64,000 nucleotides of DNA from Prostheceraeus crozeri. Taxonomy: Eukaryota > Platyhelminthes > Polycladida > Euryleptidae. Position 1 is the stretch's first letter. Every line of letters begins with the position of its first letter. Under the pieces are notes generated by a model. That model worked only from the letters and a program-made list of their open reading frames with translations. It had not been told where the DNA came from and searched no databases. This document shows, in pieces, positions 11,866-24,980 of the stretch. A program made the position numbers and the translations under genes. The stretch lies in contig CAJQUW010001866.1 in NCBI GenBank assembly GCA_907163375.1, positions 1,178,001-1,242,000 on the forward strand. Reading direction: 5' to 3'.

Positions 11866-12385
11866 CAGAATTAGATTGTTTAAGCATATCACTTTGCTAG
11901 AAGTGCCGACTGATTCAAAACAATGGCACATGCAGGAACTTATTAAGTGGGCAAAAAGAAATTTTTAATACCTTACAGAGATAGGAAAAATGGTCGTGCG
12001 TCGCTTGCGGATTGCTCTGAATTCCTTCAAAATGCTCAGATCGCCACGACTCCTTCAGATTCGAAGAATTCAGATCATTGCGCAAAAGTTTTCTCGATAC
12101 TGTTGGGCCCTCCGATCATTGTTGAAAAAGTTAGGAAGCGCATGAAAAAACGTTCACAAACTTCGCTACAGAACTTGACATCGTCTGTGTCTCTTTGCTG
12201 TGTGATCCGGTTGATAACAGTCACTGAAACTTCGCACAATGTGGCTTGTTTAATGTTGAACTGGCTGCTCATTGTTCGATTGCTATGGTATTTAGTCAGG
12301 AGATTGTGCCATTTCAATGACGTTGCATGTTCCAATGCTTCCCTTCTAGTCAAACGGAAGAAGAGACGACCTGTCTAATTCTGTG
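11866..12385 (+). mobile_element. 520-bp MITE-like element, copy A
   Basis: The unit starts CAGAATTAGA and ends TCTAATTCTG, perfect 10-bp terminal inverted repeats. It is repeated in the opposite orientation at 14018-14537 with the same length and no difference in the 143-codon stretch I could compare. It contains an open frame of 143 codons that resembles nothing; that frame is probably chance. Diverged relatives lie at 19131 and 57056. Confidence 0.85.
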
Positions 12386-12467
12386 TGTGGACCTATTAAT
12401 CCCAACACGCCTGTACCTCATGGTGCAGTTGTTGTTGCGAAAACTGGACAGATCGGATAATCCACCC

Positions 12468-12706
12468 ATAGAGTAAGAATGCATATATCAGGTAGAGCAG
12501 CAACTCGGCATTAATTAAATTCCCAATGCGTATACAGTTTCGATTTTATTAAATGAACTACAGTTGGTACCCAGTAACAAATGTGAGACATGCAAATTTT
12601 TACAGTTTCGGAGAAATTTACGGAACTGAGTGATCATAATAACAATACACAAGAGAGTATAGCATTCTGCAAATCATCCGTGTCATGACAACCTTGAAGA
12701 TTCAAA
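12468..12706 (+). repeat. Dispersed repeat family R1, copy 3
   Basis: Third copy of the repeat at 9421-9663, starting ATAGAGTAAGAATGC and ending TCATGACAACC. Confidence 0.78.
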
Positions 12707-14017
12707 GTTCATTAGATTAACTTCTATGGAAGTGACTATTACTCCAATGCTGACCCTCATTAATAAGAGTATTTTCTTAATCGTGATCATGTTACAAATT
12801 ACTCTGCCAATGACAGAGCAAGATATCATAAGACAATGATCATAATTAACTTTCAGAGACGTAAATGGGTCTACAGCATTAATCAGATTCAGATAAGAAA
12901 TGAAACAGAAATTTTCTGACTTTCACTATAATGCGGTTCATGGAATTCCTTTATAATCAGCTTATTTTCTGATTAATTTCGTTATGTTTGATGTCCAATT
13001 AGTTTCATCCTTCTTGTATTTTGAGGTATGAATTAACCTCGCCTCACTGGAATTCGCCCTGCTGATCTCCCAAACTATTGCACTAATATTGCCAAGCCAC
13101 ACATCAATCGAATAGGCGTTCAAAGGGGGTTCAGAAAGACAGAAATAGTTTTATTTTTGAAGTCATCCATCGGCTGAGGTGAAGGTCAACGGTCAAATAA
13201 CTCAAACTTTTAGTTCAACTAAAACATCACTAAAAAGGCACAGCTTCTGCAGGTGAAGAACAATCCAATTCGATGAATTTTATCGAGACACTGAGGCCAA
13301 AAGAAATATGATTCTGAAATTTTTCAATAAATGCTGATCAGATGCAGAACTAAAAAGTGCAAAAATAATAAAGATGATATTTGAAATTTGAAATTTGAAT
13401 TTAAAATTTCAAATATGCATATATGATAAGTAGACAATTTCCAATTCAAAGACTTTGCATTTGTGAATATCTCTACATTAATAGGAAGAATCCTTCTGTA
13501 ATCTTAACTTAGTTCATCAAGAATTGATGCCGCAATATACATTAGAAGTGAATATATACCGAAATCAGCCAAATATTCCAATCATTCAAATTTTGAAATA
13601 CATTCTACGCAAAACTATTCTTCCAACTTTATTTTCCTTCAGTCAAAAGTTGCATAATACGCAGAGAGTAAGCTACTAGAAATCTGGCAGCTATAGCCTG
13701 CTTGGTTTAAAAGATGCCGGTATTCAAAAAATTCTACAGGAGAGGGATGCAATCGATCACTTTGCTTTTGCTGAGACAATTGTCCCCCCATTAAGGATGT
13801 TGTTGTTCCCCATTTCGTTGTTGTATATTGTCTCTCTTCCTCTTGTTCGATTGCTATTGTCATGATGCACGGTGTGATTAGTATTCCTTGGTGTTCGATT
13901 GCTGTGCATGTTCGGAGTCAGTAAATGAATTATAATCTTGGCAAACGGTTGTTCTAAAGCACAGTTGAAAGATGCCAATTTCGATAATTGTCATTCTTTG
14001 AAGATATTAGGTGCAGC
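12707..14017. other. No gene recognised; contains an AT palindrome
   Basis: A 13-bp-arm inverted repeat (ATATTTGAAATTT and its complement) lies at about 13378-13417. Otherwise there is AT-rich sequence between the two MITE copies with no coding signal. Confidence 0.5.
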
Positions 14018-14537
14018 CACAGAATTAGACAGGTCGTCTCTTCTTCCGTTTGACTAGAAGGGAAGCATTGGAACATGCAACGTCATTGAAATGGCACAAT
14101 CTCCTGACTAAATACCATAGCAATCGAACAATGAGCAGCCAGTTCAACATTAAACAAGCCACATTGTGCGAAGTTTCAGTGACTGTTATCAACCGGATCA
14201 CACAGCAAAGAGACACAGACGATGTCAAGTTCTGTAGCGAAGTTTGTGAACGTTTTTTCATGCGCTTCCTAACTTTTTCAACAATGATCGGAGGGCCCAA
14301 CAGTATCGAGAAAACTTTTGCGCAATGATCTGAATTCTTCGAATCTGAAGGAGTCGTGGCGATCTGAGCATTTTGAAGGAATTCAGAGCAATCCGCAAGC
14401 GACGCACGACCATTTTTCCTATCTCTGTAAGGTATTAAAAATTTCTTTTTGCCCACTTAATAAGTTCCTGCATGTGCCATTGTTTTGAATCAGTCGGCAC
14501 TTCTAGCAAAGTGATATGCTTAAACAATCTAATTCTG
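14018..14537 (-). mobile_element. 520-bp MITE-like element, copy B (inverted)
   Basis: Reverse-complement partner of copy A at 11866-12385. It is exactly the same length and has the same terminal CAGAATTAGA/TCTAATTCTG repeats. The near identity points to recent movement or to a 2.7-kb fold-back arrangement. Confidence 0.85.
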
Positions 14538-17500
14538 TGGATGCAGCTATAGTTCCACCGTGGATGATGCATGAAAAAAGGACTTTTTGACTGCAAATCG
14601 TGATTGCACAGCATATATTTTGTAGTGAAATAAATGAATGACATGTCATGTTCAGGTCATTCATTATCAATTGGTGTGGAGCTAGCGATTCTTTGGGTGA
14701 TAAACAGAACTTTTCCTCTTGTTGCTTCCGTCATTATTACGTGGAATGTGATCAACAACCAAATACATTGCATTTCTTTACAAAATTTTGCTAGGTATAT
14801 TGTCTGTTTTTTCGACTGCAACCTTTCCACTGTTTATATACGTATTCTGTCACAATCCGTCAAACATCATTTTGGTTGTGTTCAAATAAATTAACCCTCT
14901 GTAATGTTGATCAGAATTTTGTGAAAATTAGACAAAGCGTTATGTGGACAACCATTCACTATTCCAAAATATATCAAACCCCAAAAACTATTCCATTTAA
15001 AAGGACATCAAAATTCATAATAGCCATCTTTTTGATGTATTGATCTTCCACTTCAAATGTAAGATTCTGGAATTATACTATTTTGCATATCACTTTATCT
15101 GATGTAACGCAGAATATGAATGGGCTGGCAAAATGAAGGATATCCAGATACATGCGCATTCAATTAGGCTACCATTTGCTTTTGTTGGCAGTTTGTCTTC
15201 CATGAGATAAATATAATCTTCCATTTTTTTGTCCACCGAATTGCTATTATGCAGGTTGCAAACTGACACATACATACATCCTTATCAAGAAACCGTCAGA
15301 AATTGTATATTTTCTATAGAAATTTGAATCCCATTAATCACGCAAAATTTACCATCGTATGGTGACCTGTCATGTTTCATAATGGAAAAATGCTAATCAA
15401 AAATTTGTGAAATATCAAGATACAGACTTCAAGATATCCGTGCTTAGAGGTAATTATGGAAATTATTAACCTCATCTGAAATATATCTATAATGCAGCAT
15501 TAGATCATGGATTTTTAGGTCAGTAGTATCAGACATAGGCGAGGCTGGGTTAGGAGCCCAGACTGTCTGATATCTCTGCCCGCAAAATCCATGATATAAT
15601 GCTTTTGTATGTAACTCTTAAGAAGTACATGAATATTGCAATTATTGATCAATGCTAGTAACAGATAATGAGAGAGAACCTTTGATTGACTTTTATTGAA
15701 GTCTGTGAAAGTTTGCTCTCTCAATAGATGGTAATTCATGAAGTTTGAAAGTCTATTAATGTGTGCAAATGTGAGTTGATTTAAAATTCAGATTTCTAAA
15801 AATGATCTGAAATGTCAGTTTACCAATTCATTCATTAATGGAGTCTCAAGCTGGAGTGACGTACGACGGTTCATGGCTATCTGGTACTGTGAGAATTCTA
15901 TGTGAAATTGGCGGGCATATAGTGGTGCATTCTATAGGCTACCCTCTAATTCAAGGCAATAATGCATTTCGAACTCATTTCAATCATTTCTATGACCTCC
16001 AAAGTCATCGAGAGTGAAATAGAACATGCATTATGACAGATAATGGATGTTCATTTCGGTCATATAGAACTTATTAACATTAGGCACTAACTTCTATAAT
16101 GACCTCAAAATCATCTATTAGCTATTACAAATGTCATAGAAATAATAGCCAGTCATTAGGAGGAGGCAGCTGCATGGATATCTATTGCCAGTTGTGATTT
16201 TACGACAAGTGGTTAAATACAATACCTGATACAATACCTCATGTCTATTTCCATTATCATGAAAGCACAATGCACTTTTTTATAATGAAATATCATCTGA
16301 ACAGCATTATTATTAATGGTAAAATGATCACGCACATGATTTAATGTACAAACAAATTCGCATTCTAGCAATACTGCAGTTGAGTTGTTTCTGAGAGTCA
16401 ATTTTTATTGCTATTTGTAGCTCACAGCAGATGTGCAATCTGTCTGTCTACATCAAAATCTGCTTGCCTTTTTCGCATTTACTTTGTGCATTGACTATTA
16501 CTGAAACATTAAGAAGTATATTTTGGAAATTACTTAAAATCATTATATGGCTCGAACATTGGTTATTCATAGTCTTCACGTAACTGATTAAATGGACGGA
16601 AATATAGTTTTAACACAGACATCGACCAGAAAAAAACTGATTGGTGCTTCCACACACAAGTAGATCAAGTCACCATGAGGGCTATTTTACCGTAGTATTT
16701 GATGCAGGACATTGAACAGTTTTGTACTAATAGGGTGACTGTGACTACATTTATTTTGCTTTTTTTCTATTTGTATTTATTTCTTCTTGCATTTGAACAA
16801 TGCTTTATAACCATTCAGTATGCGCCCATCTGTGTAATATTGCAATAAAAACAAATTTCATTTTTCATGGCTGCGCCGCTTCCCTTGGTGAATTTGCATT
16901 CGGAGGAAGTTGCATCCGACAATTAGACAGAATGTGAAAATGATTTTGACTCACTAAGGCATAGAGATATTGACAACAATATAACAATCAAAATGAAGGA
17001 AAACCAAACGGGATATATCAAAAGATAGCAGAAAAATATATACATAAATCACGATTAGTAGAAATCAGGAGAAAAAGGTAACAAGTTAAAAAGAGAAAGT
17101 CATAAAAGTCTCAAGCTGAAAATAAGTTCTTTCTGTACACATAAAAGTGGCTTAAACACTTTTATATAGACACTTTCTAAAATTGTCAGTGAAAACTTAA
17201 ACCGAGTACGTTTTAAAAATAAAAATTTGAAAGTTTCGTCACACAAAACCTGAGAGCGTTTGTCGCAAGTGATCAACTGTTCTAGCAACGGCGGATGACG
17301 GAGCATTCGTAGATCTCGGGCGTTTATCTTTTCGGAGCCATTTTGGAAGGTGCTCAGCTATTCTAGTGCCCACGTGTCTAACCGCTTTGATTAGTGTGTT
17401 CCACACAGGGAACCAAACGCTCATAACTAGATACGCATGTAATAACGGTTACCTGCACTTTTATGCTTACATCTTGGATGCAAAGAAGATGTTAGAGAAT

Positions 17501-19130
17501 TTCTGTAGTATAACATGTCGTATATCAAAAATGAAAGATGCATCAGACATTTTTTCTGTAATCATAGATATCGTTGAATTAAGTTTTTCCGCATAGCTTG
17601 CAGTTTTCATAACTTTACTTGCCATGGTAAAAATTCGACTCAAATTTCACATTTCAAGCGGGATGTTTATTTATTATTAATTTAATTTATCTAATCTATT
17701 TATTATCATTTATATTTAATCTCATTTATCATTAAATCAGCCGACTGGAAAGGATAAGTTACTCTGAATAGGACAAGGGTGTCAGTTCACCTGTGCACAG
17801 AAGAGAAAGCGTAAAATTCATTGGCATCCGAGGAAGCAGCGGTTCACGATATAAGAATGGTGAGGAGCCACTTTAGAACGAAACGGCTGTCAAAGAATTT
17901 CTGATGACAAGTTGCCATGAAAGGTCACCAGGAGTAGGAATAACTAAAATCAAAATCATATTAGTCCTATTCAAAATGATCACCTGATATGCTCCTCTTC
18001 TCTCTCCTTTCCTTTACCTCTCGCAGGTTCACCTTCTGTTTTTACGCGTCCGTGGCATGGATGTGACGATGCGATGAACAAAGCTGTTGATTTTTCAATG
18101 CAAGCCAATTAGCTGCTACAAGGCTTCTCAAAATTACGTTTATCAGTTTTTTGAGATGGCGCTAAGACTGGTGAGGGTTTTGATGTTGCAAAATATCTAA
18201 AAATCAACTTCCTTGAAGTTTAGCTGAGGTCATAGCATGTCAAACATCAACGTTATAGGCATGTAACATCACACAAAAGCTAACAGATTTCAATGAGCCC
18301 ATTAGAGTCCATTGATGCATTAATTAAATGATGCTCTATAAAAGTAATGACATAACCTACAACATTATTTTTCATGGATGCATTCCAAAATAATCTTCTT
18401 CAAACAGAAATTGAAAAACTTGTTTGAAGTTTTCACTCATGAACGCGCGCAAATTAATTCCATTAATCAATTTTCGGAAATGGCGACCTGCAAGAGTTGA
18501 GTTTGCGGCAGTTTTCGACGAATATGTAATCGTTTTCTCTAGCCCTCTCTCTCTGTTCTGCATATATTTGATTCCGTAATCGATTTATGCAACCCTTTTA
18601 TTTGACATTTATCATCTTGGAGCAGAGTATCTTTGACATGCTGTTTCATAGATATTATACAATCAACGAGTTACGTGATGTAATCTCTTGCCCAGAGCAT
18701 TTTCTGACATGGATTTGATTGCAATAAATGTCTTCTCCACTCTATATGTGATCGCGTAGATTGCATAATTTTTTTTTATTTTTTTTAATTAGAACATGGC
18801 GTTCGAAAATATGCCAACCTGAGGAAATAATTACCATTCATCTTCCGCTTCAGAAATTAGATGAGAAATCAGCATGACATGATTCAAGGAATTTTATTTA
18901 TTAACAAATTTATGTAACTGAAATTTGATTCCTTACTAATAGAGTCAGCAAGGATATTTACGTCAATCAAGTCGAGAATCGCAGTATGTCTTACTGCAGA
19001 CAGAGGCTGCAGAAATATTTGATAAGGAAACTGTAAAAAGTGCAAAATGCATGTAGGCGTTTGAATTTTCGAATCCGCCGTCGAGAGCGCATTCCTCCAT
19101 ACCGAACTCAGCTGGCTTCCGATGAATGCA
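14538..19130. other. No gene recognised
   Basis: About 4.6 kb of AT-rich sequence (up to simple TTTA/TTAA stretches at about 17660-17740 and a T tract near 18770). I see no exon with supporting splice sites, no RNA gene and no transposase. Upstream exons of the GPCR were looked for here and not found. Confidence 0.5.
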
Positions 19131-19530
19131 CAGAATTAAATATTTTGTTTATCTGCTTCGGTTTGATAGAAGTGTGATTAATACGAAATGGACGGCACAT
19201 CGAGGAACCTATTAAGGGGGCAAAAAGGAGTTCCTAACACCTTACAGTGATAGGAAAAAAGTCGTGCGTCGCTTAAGGATTAACCTGAGTTTCAGCAAAG
19301 TGCTTCGATTGCCAAAATTCCTTCAGATTCGAAGAATTCAGATCATTGCGCACAAGTTTTCTCCATAATGTTGGCCCTTCCGATCATTATCAAGGAAAGT
19401 AGCAGGCGTAAGAAAATTAGTTCACTTGATGATTTCACATCCTCTCCTCGACATTCCTCACTGTATAGTGCATACATTGAATCGAAGGCAGGCATCGATG
19501 TGTGTTTTTAGAGCAAGTTGTCTAATTCTG
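19131..19530 (+). mobile_element. Diverged relative of the 520-bp MITE-like element
   Basis: Begins CAGAATTAAA and ends TCTAATTCTG. It shares the internal blocks TTCAGATTCGAAGAATTCAG and TCGTGCGTCGCTT with the 11866 copy, but is shorter and diverged. The 90 bp after it (to about 19620) match, inverted, the flank of the 57056 copy. Confidence 0.75.
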
Positions 19531-20129
19531 TGATGTGCCATTTCGATATTAAGGTTACATATGTTTCTTCCTTTCTAGGAAACCGAAGCGCGCACAGATG
19601 AATCTAATTGTGAGGATGAATGAGCGCATAACATTCAAGATCGGATGCTTGTGCTCTGAAGAACGTTACCAGAATTCACTTTTGTACATTAATCAAATGA
19701 ATGGATGTGTTTGTTCCTTCCTGCTCTTCTAAGACCGCTCCTCATTGAAGGCACTTCTCATCACAGCAATATCCCGCGCAGATCGTGCATTCTGTCTGCA
19801 TGGACCACAGAGATAAATTGCTTCGTCTGCGTGTTTCGGTCCCTCACACCCACTAACCCACACGCAAATGAATCTATCTCTCTGGTTTGTATGGAGAGGA
19901 ATTCTGTTTTTAGCATCAGTTGCCGTGGGATCAACTGAAGCACCAAAAACGCATCACTGATGTTGTCAAAGTGCGTCACAATCACCATAGAAATCACAAT
20001 GACGAATGTGTCCGCCGATGAAAGTCAGTGCATGATGCCGAAGCTGTCGATGATTAGTTTCTGTACCGACTGTTTGCGTAGTAAATCAGTGTACTATTCA
20101 TGATGAAGAAGCTTTCTAATAGACAAATC

Positions 20130-21572
20130 AAAGAAAGTTGCGGTACGAAAATATGGATCTATAAATAGCATATTGACGGTGCTATTCACGTAAAGTTCCC
20201 TTATTCACCCGTGTCCGCTATGTCAAGTCAACAACCACTTAGTAGCGGCACAATTAGCGCACAATGAGTGCAATTTGTCATGCAGCGCATAATAAGCGAT
20301 AACTACCTTACTGCTTGACAGCGCGGCGGAGATTAATTAAACGGTTTCGGCACGTTGTCATACTTTGATGCTTTAAAGCATCTAGAATATTTAGTACAGA
20401 TAGCGCTTCAATGTATTCATCTCTTCACTACTGTCGTTCAATAGGAGAAAGAATAGAGAGCTAAGTTAGCGTCTTCATAGCGTATTCATCATGAAATCAC
20501 GCTATTTCAATTGGACTGAGTGTCACAGTGGAACCTTTTGGACAATATTTGTAGAAAATTATCATTGATAATAATTCGATTTCTATGGCTCGTCGAATGT
20601 TTCATTATAGGTAAATCTCAAGGTGAAAGCTATCTTAGCGCATTGTTAATCGATATATTTGGCATGTGTTTCAGAATAACTCCAGACTTAGCCATCGTAA
20701 ATATCGATTGTTCTATTTCTATGTCCTGAAATTAACGTCTGCATACAACGAATACAATGTATGCAACCACAATGCGATAAGTAGCGATAAATTGTTCGAT
20801 AATAGTTATTGCATGATGAGGGTCATTCATCGTCCGTCGAACAATAAAGAAAGTCACGGTACGAAAACATGGATCTATAAATAGCGTATTGATGATGCTA
20901 TTCACGTAAAGTTCCCTCATTCATGCGTGCCCGCTTTGTCAAGTTAACAACCACATACATAGAAATAAACTGTTTATCTGAAGTTCGCTAGAATGGAAAT
21001 TGACTCAAGGTCGCGGCACATCCGGGGGAACTAAGTTGGGGCATGAAGAACCAATTAAAAGCTTCGATTTACTCATGTGACAAATTCTAATCCAATAATA
21101 CAGACGTTGGCAGGTGCATCTAAGTGAAAATGCGTGCGATTTATGTGCCGTTATTGTGCATTCCATGAAGCTTAATTTCCATTCTAGAGGTATTATTGTT
21201 GTCAATTTCTATGACCACATAGCATCGGCATAATTAGCACACAATGAGTGCCAATTGTCATGCTACGGATAATAAGAGCTATTGTCATTCTTATTAACCA
21301 TGCAGTGGTCATCAAAGCTTTGCACTCGGCATAGAAATAGATTGTTTATCTAAAGTTGACTAATTGTCGCGGAACATCCAGGGGAACTAAGTTGGGGCAT
21401 GAACCACCAATGAAAAGCTCAGAATTACACATGTGACTGATTCTGACCCAATGATTCAGCTGCTGACAAGTGTATCTGAGTGAAAATGCATGCGATTTTT
21501 GTGCCACTATTGTGTATAACATGAAGTTTTACTTCCATTCTAGAGGTTTTATTGTTATCAATTTCTATGGCG
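20130..21572 (+). repeat. Interleaved local duplications
   Basis: Two repeat pairs are visible: 20130-20305 with 20845-20954 (ATGGATCTATAAATAGC, ATTCACGTAAAGTTCCCT), and 20962-21212 with 21335-21572 (GGGGAACTAAGTTGGGGCAT, CCATTCTAGAGGT). The CACAATGAGTGC block also recurs near 20260 and 21239. No coding content. Confidence 0.8.
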
Positions 21573-22981
21573 CTGGGTTAGGGAAGTGATCAATCTCCTG
21601 TCTTTAGATCAATGCATGAAAGCAGCACAATTTGAAATCTCAGATCAGACGGATGACGAAGTAGCCTCTTGATGATTACAGAAACCAATCGCAAATGGGT
21701 TCATGATGCTGTTAGAGATTAGCTGGCTTAACAGTGTTTTTGTGCGGTCACCCCAGTACGATTACTTCACAGGATGGCGGTCTCCTTTCGAACTATGGCG
21801 TTCTGTTCGAGTTTTTGCGGCATCTCCGATCTTAACTTTGTTTCACATGTCATCGGTTAAGAAGGCGCTGCAGAGAAATTAGAAAGTTAGAAAAGTATCT
21901 ATTACTTTGTGAATGGAAATATCATGCAAATTTCAATTCACACCTTCCTGAAAAGCTGTGATTGCTGAATCACACATTCTGAGATTATACATTTGAAACT
22001 ATCAATGAATTTTAGGATTTCGCTCACTGTGCTTGTGGTGAAGGCCGTTATAAAGCTTGAGTTCTATTGAATAATAAGGACTTCGATGACATACTTCCAT
22101 CGATTGACATAAAATTTAGACATCTAGCCAATCCATGCTGGACTATGAGGAGGAGAAAATGCAGGTCAGCTACTAAACGCAAAAAGACCAAAATCCTACA
22201 CATTGGAGGGAATACCGATATAGCAGAAACAGGCTTAAGTTCATGCATCATGATTTTATGTGATAGAAACAAGTAAATAAAAATGTCATGTACACGTCTA
22301 GATAAAGGAACACAAGGACGAGCTCTAATAATAATATTGATAATAATAAACGTATGAAAAATTTCCCAATATTGGCAATCGTATGAAAACACCAGCAAGT
22401 ATTGCAAAAGTACATAATGAGAAGTAGGAGTATAGTGTCTTAACAAATGAAGTAAATTTACATGTAGGGAAAGCGCATCAAAGCTGGCGACCATCATTGT
22501 AAAGTTTTGACATTGAGATAATTAATAACTTTTCACGTCGTGCAGAGAGGATTTGCGAGAGACCAAACTTGTTTGAGTTGCTCATGACCGGCAGTCGAAG
22601 ATGATTCAATGGCTGCAATCTATCTTGGATCATTTAAAGAAATAATCTAAAGGCTTCCTAGTGCTCTATAATCATGGAAACTGTCAAGCATCCAAAAACA
22701 GTTGCGATATCTTCTCCACCAGCGGTGACTGCCTTACAAAGCAAGCACCGAGACAACCTACCTTTTTTGGAAATCGAGTAATCGATTAATTGAAATCATT
22801 TGCTCAGAGAAATCTATTCCCTGTAATTATTCACTCATATGAATCAATTGATTGTAAATACTCGGTCCCAGAAATATTTTTGATTGTACATGATATTTTT
22901 CGCTCACAGAAATCAACTAAAATTGCAAATCTTCGCTCACAGAAACCAGTTGTTTTATCACAGCAGTGGTTCCTATGCATG
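21573..22981. other. No gene recognised; left flank (host intron) of the Polinton
   Basis: The 149-codon open frame at 22048-22497 (-) has no motif. At 22870-22950 a short motif, CGCTCACAGAAA, recurs. From the GPCR structure this should be part of the DRY intron. Confidence 0.5.
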
Positions 22982-22987
22982 CATGTT
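22982..22987. other. Target-site duplication, left (CATGTT)
   Basis: CATGTT directly precedes the terminal AGTAGTAAG and is repeated exactly at 46548-46553. Six bp is the normal duplication length for Polinton/Maverick integration. Confidence 0.95.
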
Positions 22988-24371
22988 AGTAGTAAGTAAA
23001 ACTCCACTTCTGGATAGCGCAAGATGGCCGCCGTCGCTGACGTCCCCCCCCCTCTGGAACGGCAGAGTGTCGTGGTCGGCCGCCGTGGTGCTTTGGTTCT
23101 GACGTCCCTCCCCCTCTGGCCGACCGTCGTGTAGCGCGCGGTGATGTGGTGTCTAGGTTGGCGTGGTGTGCCGGCCAGGCTGGCGTGGTGCGCCGGCCAG
23201 GTTGGGAGGGTGGACTGTCGTAGCTCACCTGAAAAAATCCTAAGTGTCAGAGTGGCTTTGTATGGGTAAAATTTTGAAAATTTTCCAAAGTGTGGAATTT
23301 CGACCTGGGACCGTCACCAAAACATTTTTCATCAAATTTCACTGACCCCCCCCCCCCCCGACAGCAATCTTCTAACTTTGGTTCTAGTGAACGGATTTTG
23401 TCTTAAGGCTACTCGTTTGAAAGAGGAGAAAAAACTGCTCGACAACATTTTTTGTTGCGAGTCAATCGGACCAGCCGTTCAAAAGTTAGAGCGGTTACAA
23501 GATTTTAGGTCGGAGCTCGCTCACCTGAAAAAATCCAAAGTGTCAGAGTGGCTTTGTATGGGTAAAATTTTGAAAATTTTCCAAAGTGTGGAATTTCGAC
23601 CTGCGACCGTCACCAAAACATTTTTCATCAAATTTCACTGACCTCCCCCCCCCCCCCGACAGCAATCTTCTAACTTTGGTTCTAGTAAACGGATTTTGTC
23701 TTAAGGCTACTCGTTTGAAAGAGGAGAAAAAACTGCTCGACAACATTTTTTGTTGCGAGTCAATCGGACCAGCCGTTCAAAAGTTAGAGCGGTTACAAGA
23801 TTTTAGGTCGGAGCTCGCTCACCTGAAAAAATCCAAAGTGTCAGAGTGGCTTTGTATGGGTAAAATTTTGAAAATTTTCCAAAGTGTGGAATTTCGACCT
23901 GGGACCGTCACCTAAACATTTTTCATCAAATTTCACTGACCCCCCCCCCCCGACAGCAATCTTCTAACTTTGGTTCTAGTGAACGGATTTTGTCTTAAGG
24001 CTACTCGTTTGAAAGAGGAGAAAAAACTGCTCGACAACATTTTTTGTTGCGAGTCAATCGGACCAGCCGTTCAAAAGTTAGAGCGGTTACAAGATTTTAG
24101 GTCGGAGCTCGCTCACCTGAAAAAATCCTAAGTGTCAGAGTGGCTTTGTATGGGTAAAATTTTGAAAATTTTCCAAAGTGTGGAATTTCGACCTGGGACC
24201 GTCACCAAAACATTTTTCATCAAATTTCACTGACCTCCCCCCCCCCTCGGGAGAGCTGGCTTCGATCTTGGCTTCCAGTGGACGGATTTTGTCGTGCCAT
24301 AGCTCGTTTGAAAGCTAAGAGTGAGACAAATTCAGTGAAAGAAACGGCTTGTTCATATCTGTCTTCGTTTA
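22988..24371 (+). repeat. Polinton left terminal inverted repeat
   Basis: Matches the complement of 45770-46547 from the terminal AGTAGTAAGTAAAACTCC inwards. It holds an outer GC-rich part (to 23224) and then subterminal units of about 296 bp. The left side has three type-A units where the right side has one, so the left repeat is about 600 bp longer. Confidence 0.93.
23225..24112 (+). repeat. Three subterminal tandem units of about 296 bp
   Basis: Units start TCACCTGAAAAAATCC at 23225, 23521 and 23819, and a fourth, diverged type-B unit starts at 24113. Each has a poly-C tract of 9-14 bases whose length explains the small period differences. A further diverged type-B copy lies at about 24590-24770. 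The many open frames in these units repeat the same peptide and are not genes. Confidence 0.9.
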
Positions 24372-24874
24372 GATGTGAGCCGCCATTTAAGGTTTTGGGA
24401 GACTGTCGAAAAACGACAGAGTTAGAATTTTGGACGTTTTGGGCTGTAGCGTCAAAACGAGGCATCGGATGGGAAAACGGAGGCCAGATTCGGATTCAGT
24501 GTGAAATTCTGCATCGGTATGGTGAGTTTCAAGTCAATCGGAGAGAAAAAGTTTCGCTGACGTCCCCCCCCCCCCGGCACCGATCTTCCAACTTTGGTTC
24601 TAGAGATCGTAGAAAGTCGTGCAATAGCTCGTTTGAAAGCTAAGAGTGAGACAAATTCAGTGAAAGAATCGGCTTGTTCCTATCTGTCTTCGTTTAGATG
24701 TGAGACGCCATTTAAAATTTTTGGAGATTGACGAAAAACGATAGAGTTAGAATTTCCCAAGAAACAGCTCCAGCGGGCGAATGAAGGCTCAGATTGGTGA
24801 ACGGAGGCCAGATTTGGAATCAGCTTGATGTTATTGTCCAATGAGGATCATCATCCAATGAGAATCAAGCATTT
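24372..24874. other. Subterminal region between left TIR and first promoter
   Basis: Holds a second diverged type-B unit (AGCTCGTTTGAAAGCTAAGA recurs at about 24298 and 24627). No gene. Confidence 0.6.
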
Positions 24875-24886
24875 CTATATAAATAG
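24875..24886 (+). promoter_or_regulatory. TATA box of the leftmost Polinton gene
   Basis: CTATATAAATAG lies about 95 bp upstream of the spliced ATG at 24981, at a fitting distance from a start site near 24910. Confidence 0.75.
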
Positions 24887-24980
24887 CGAGCCTTCCACAG
24901 TGAGAATCATTCCATCGTTGAATCACACGAATGACGGAGGCACATTTCCTCTCTCTATTCTATTCTATTATCCAACTAAA

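Noticed and set aside
11947-12378. 143-codon frame found identically at 11947-12378 (+) and 14025-14456 (-)
   Set aside because: Identity reflects the two near-identical MITE copies; the frame has no motif and is broken in the diverged relatives.
22986-23915. Open frames in the left TIR, mirrored at 45504-46511
   Set aside because: They repeat with the subterminal units and TIR sequence and show no protein family.
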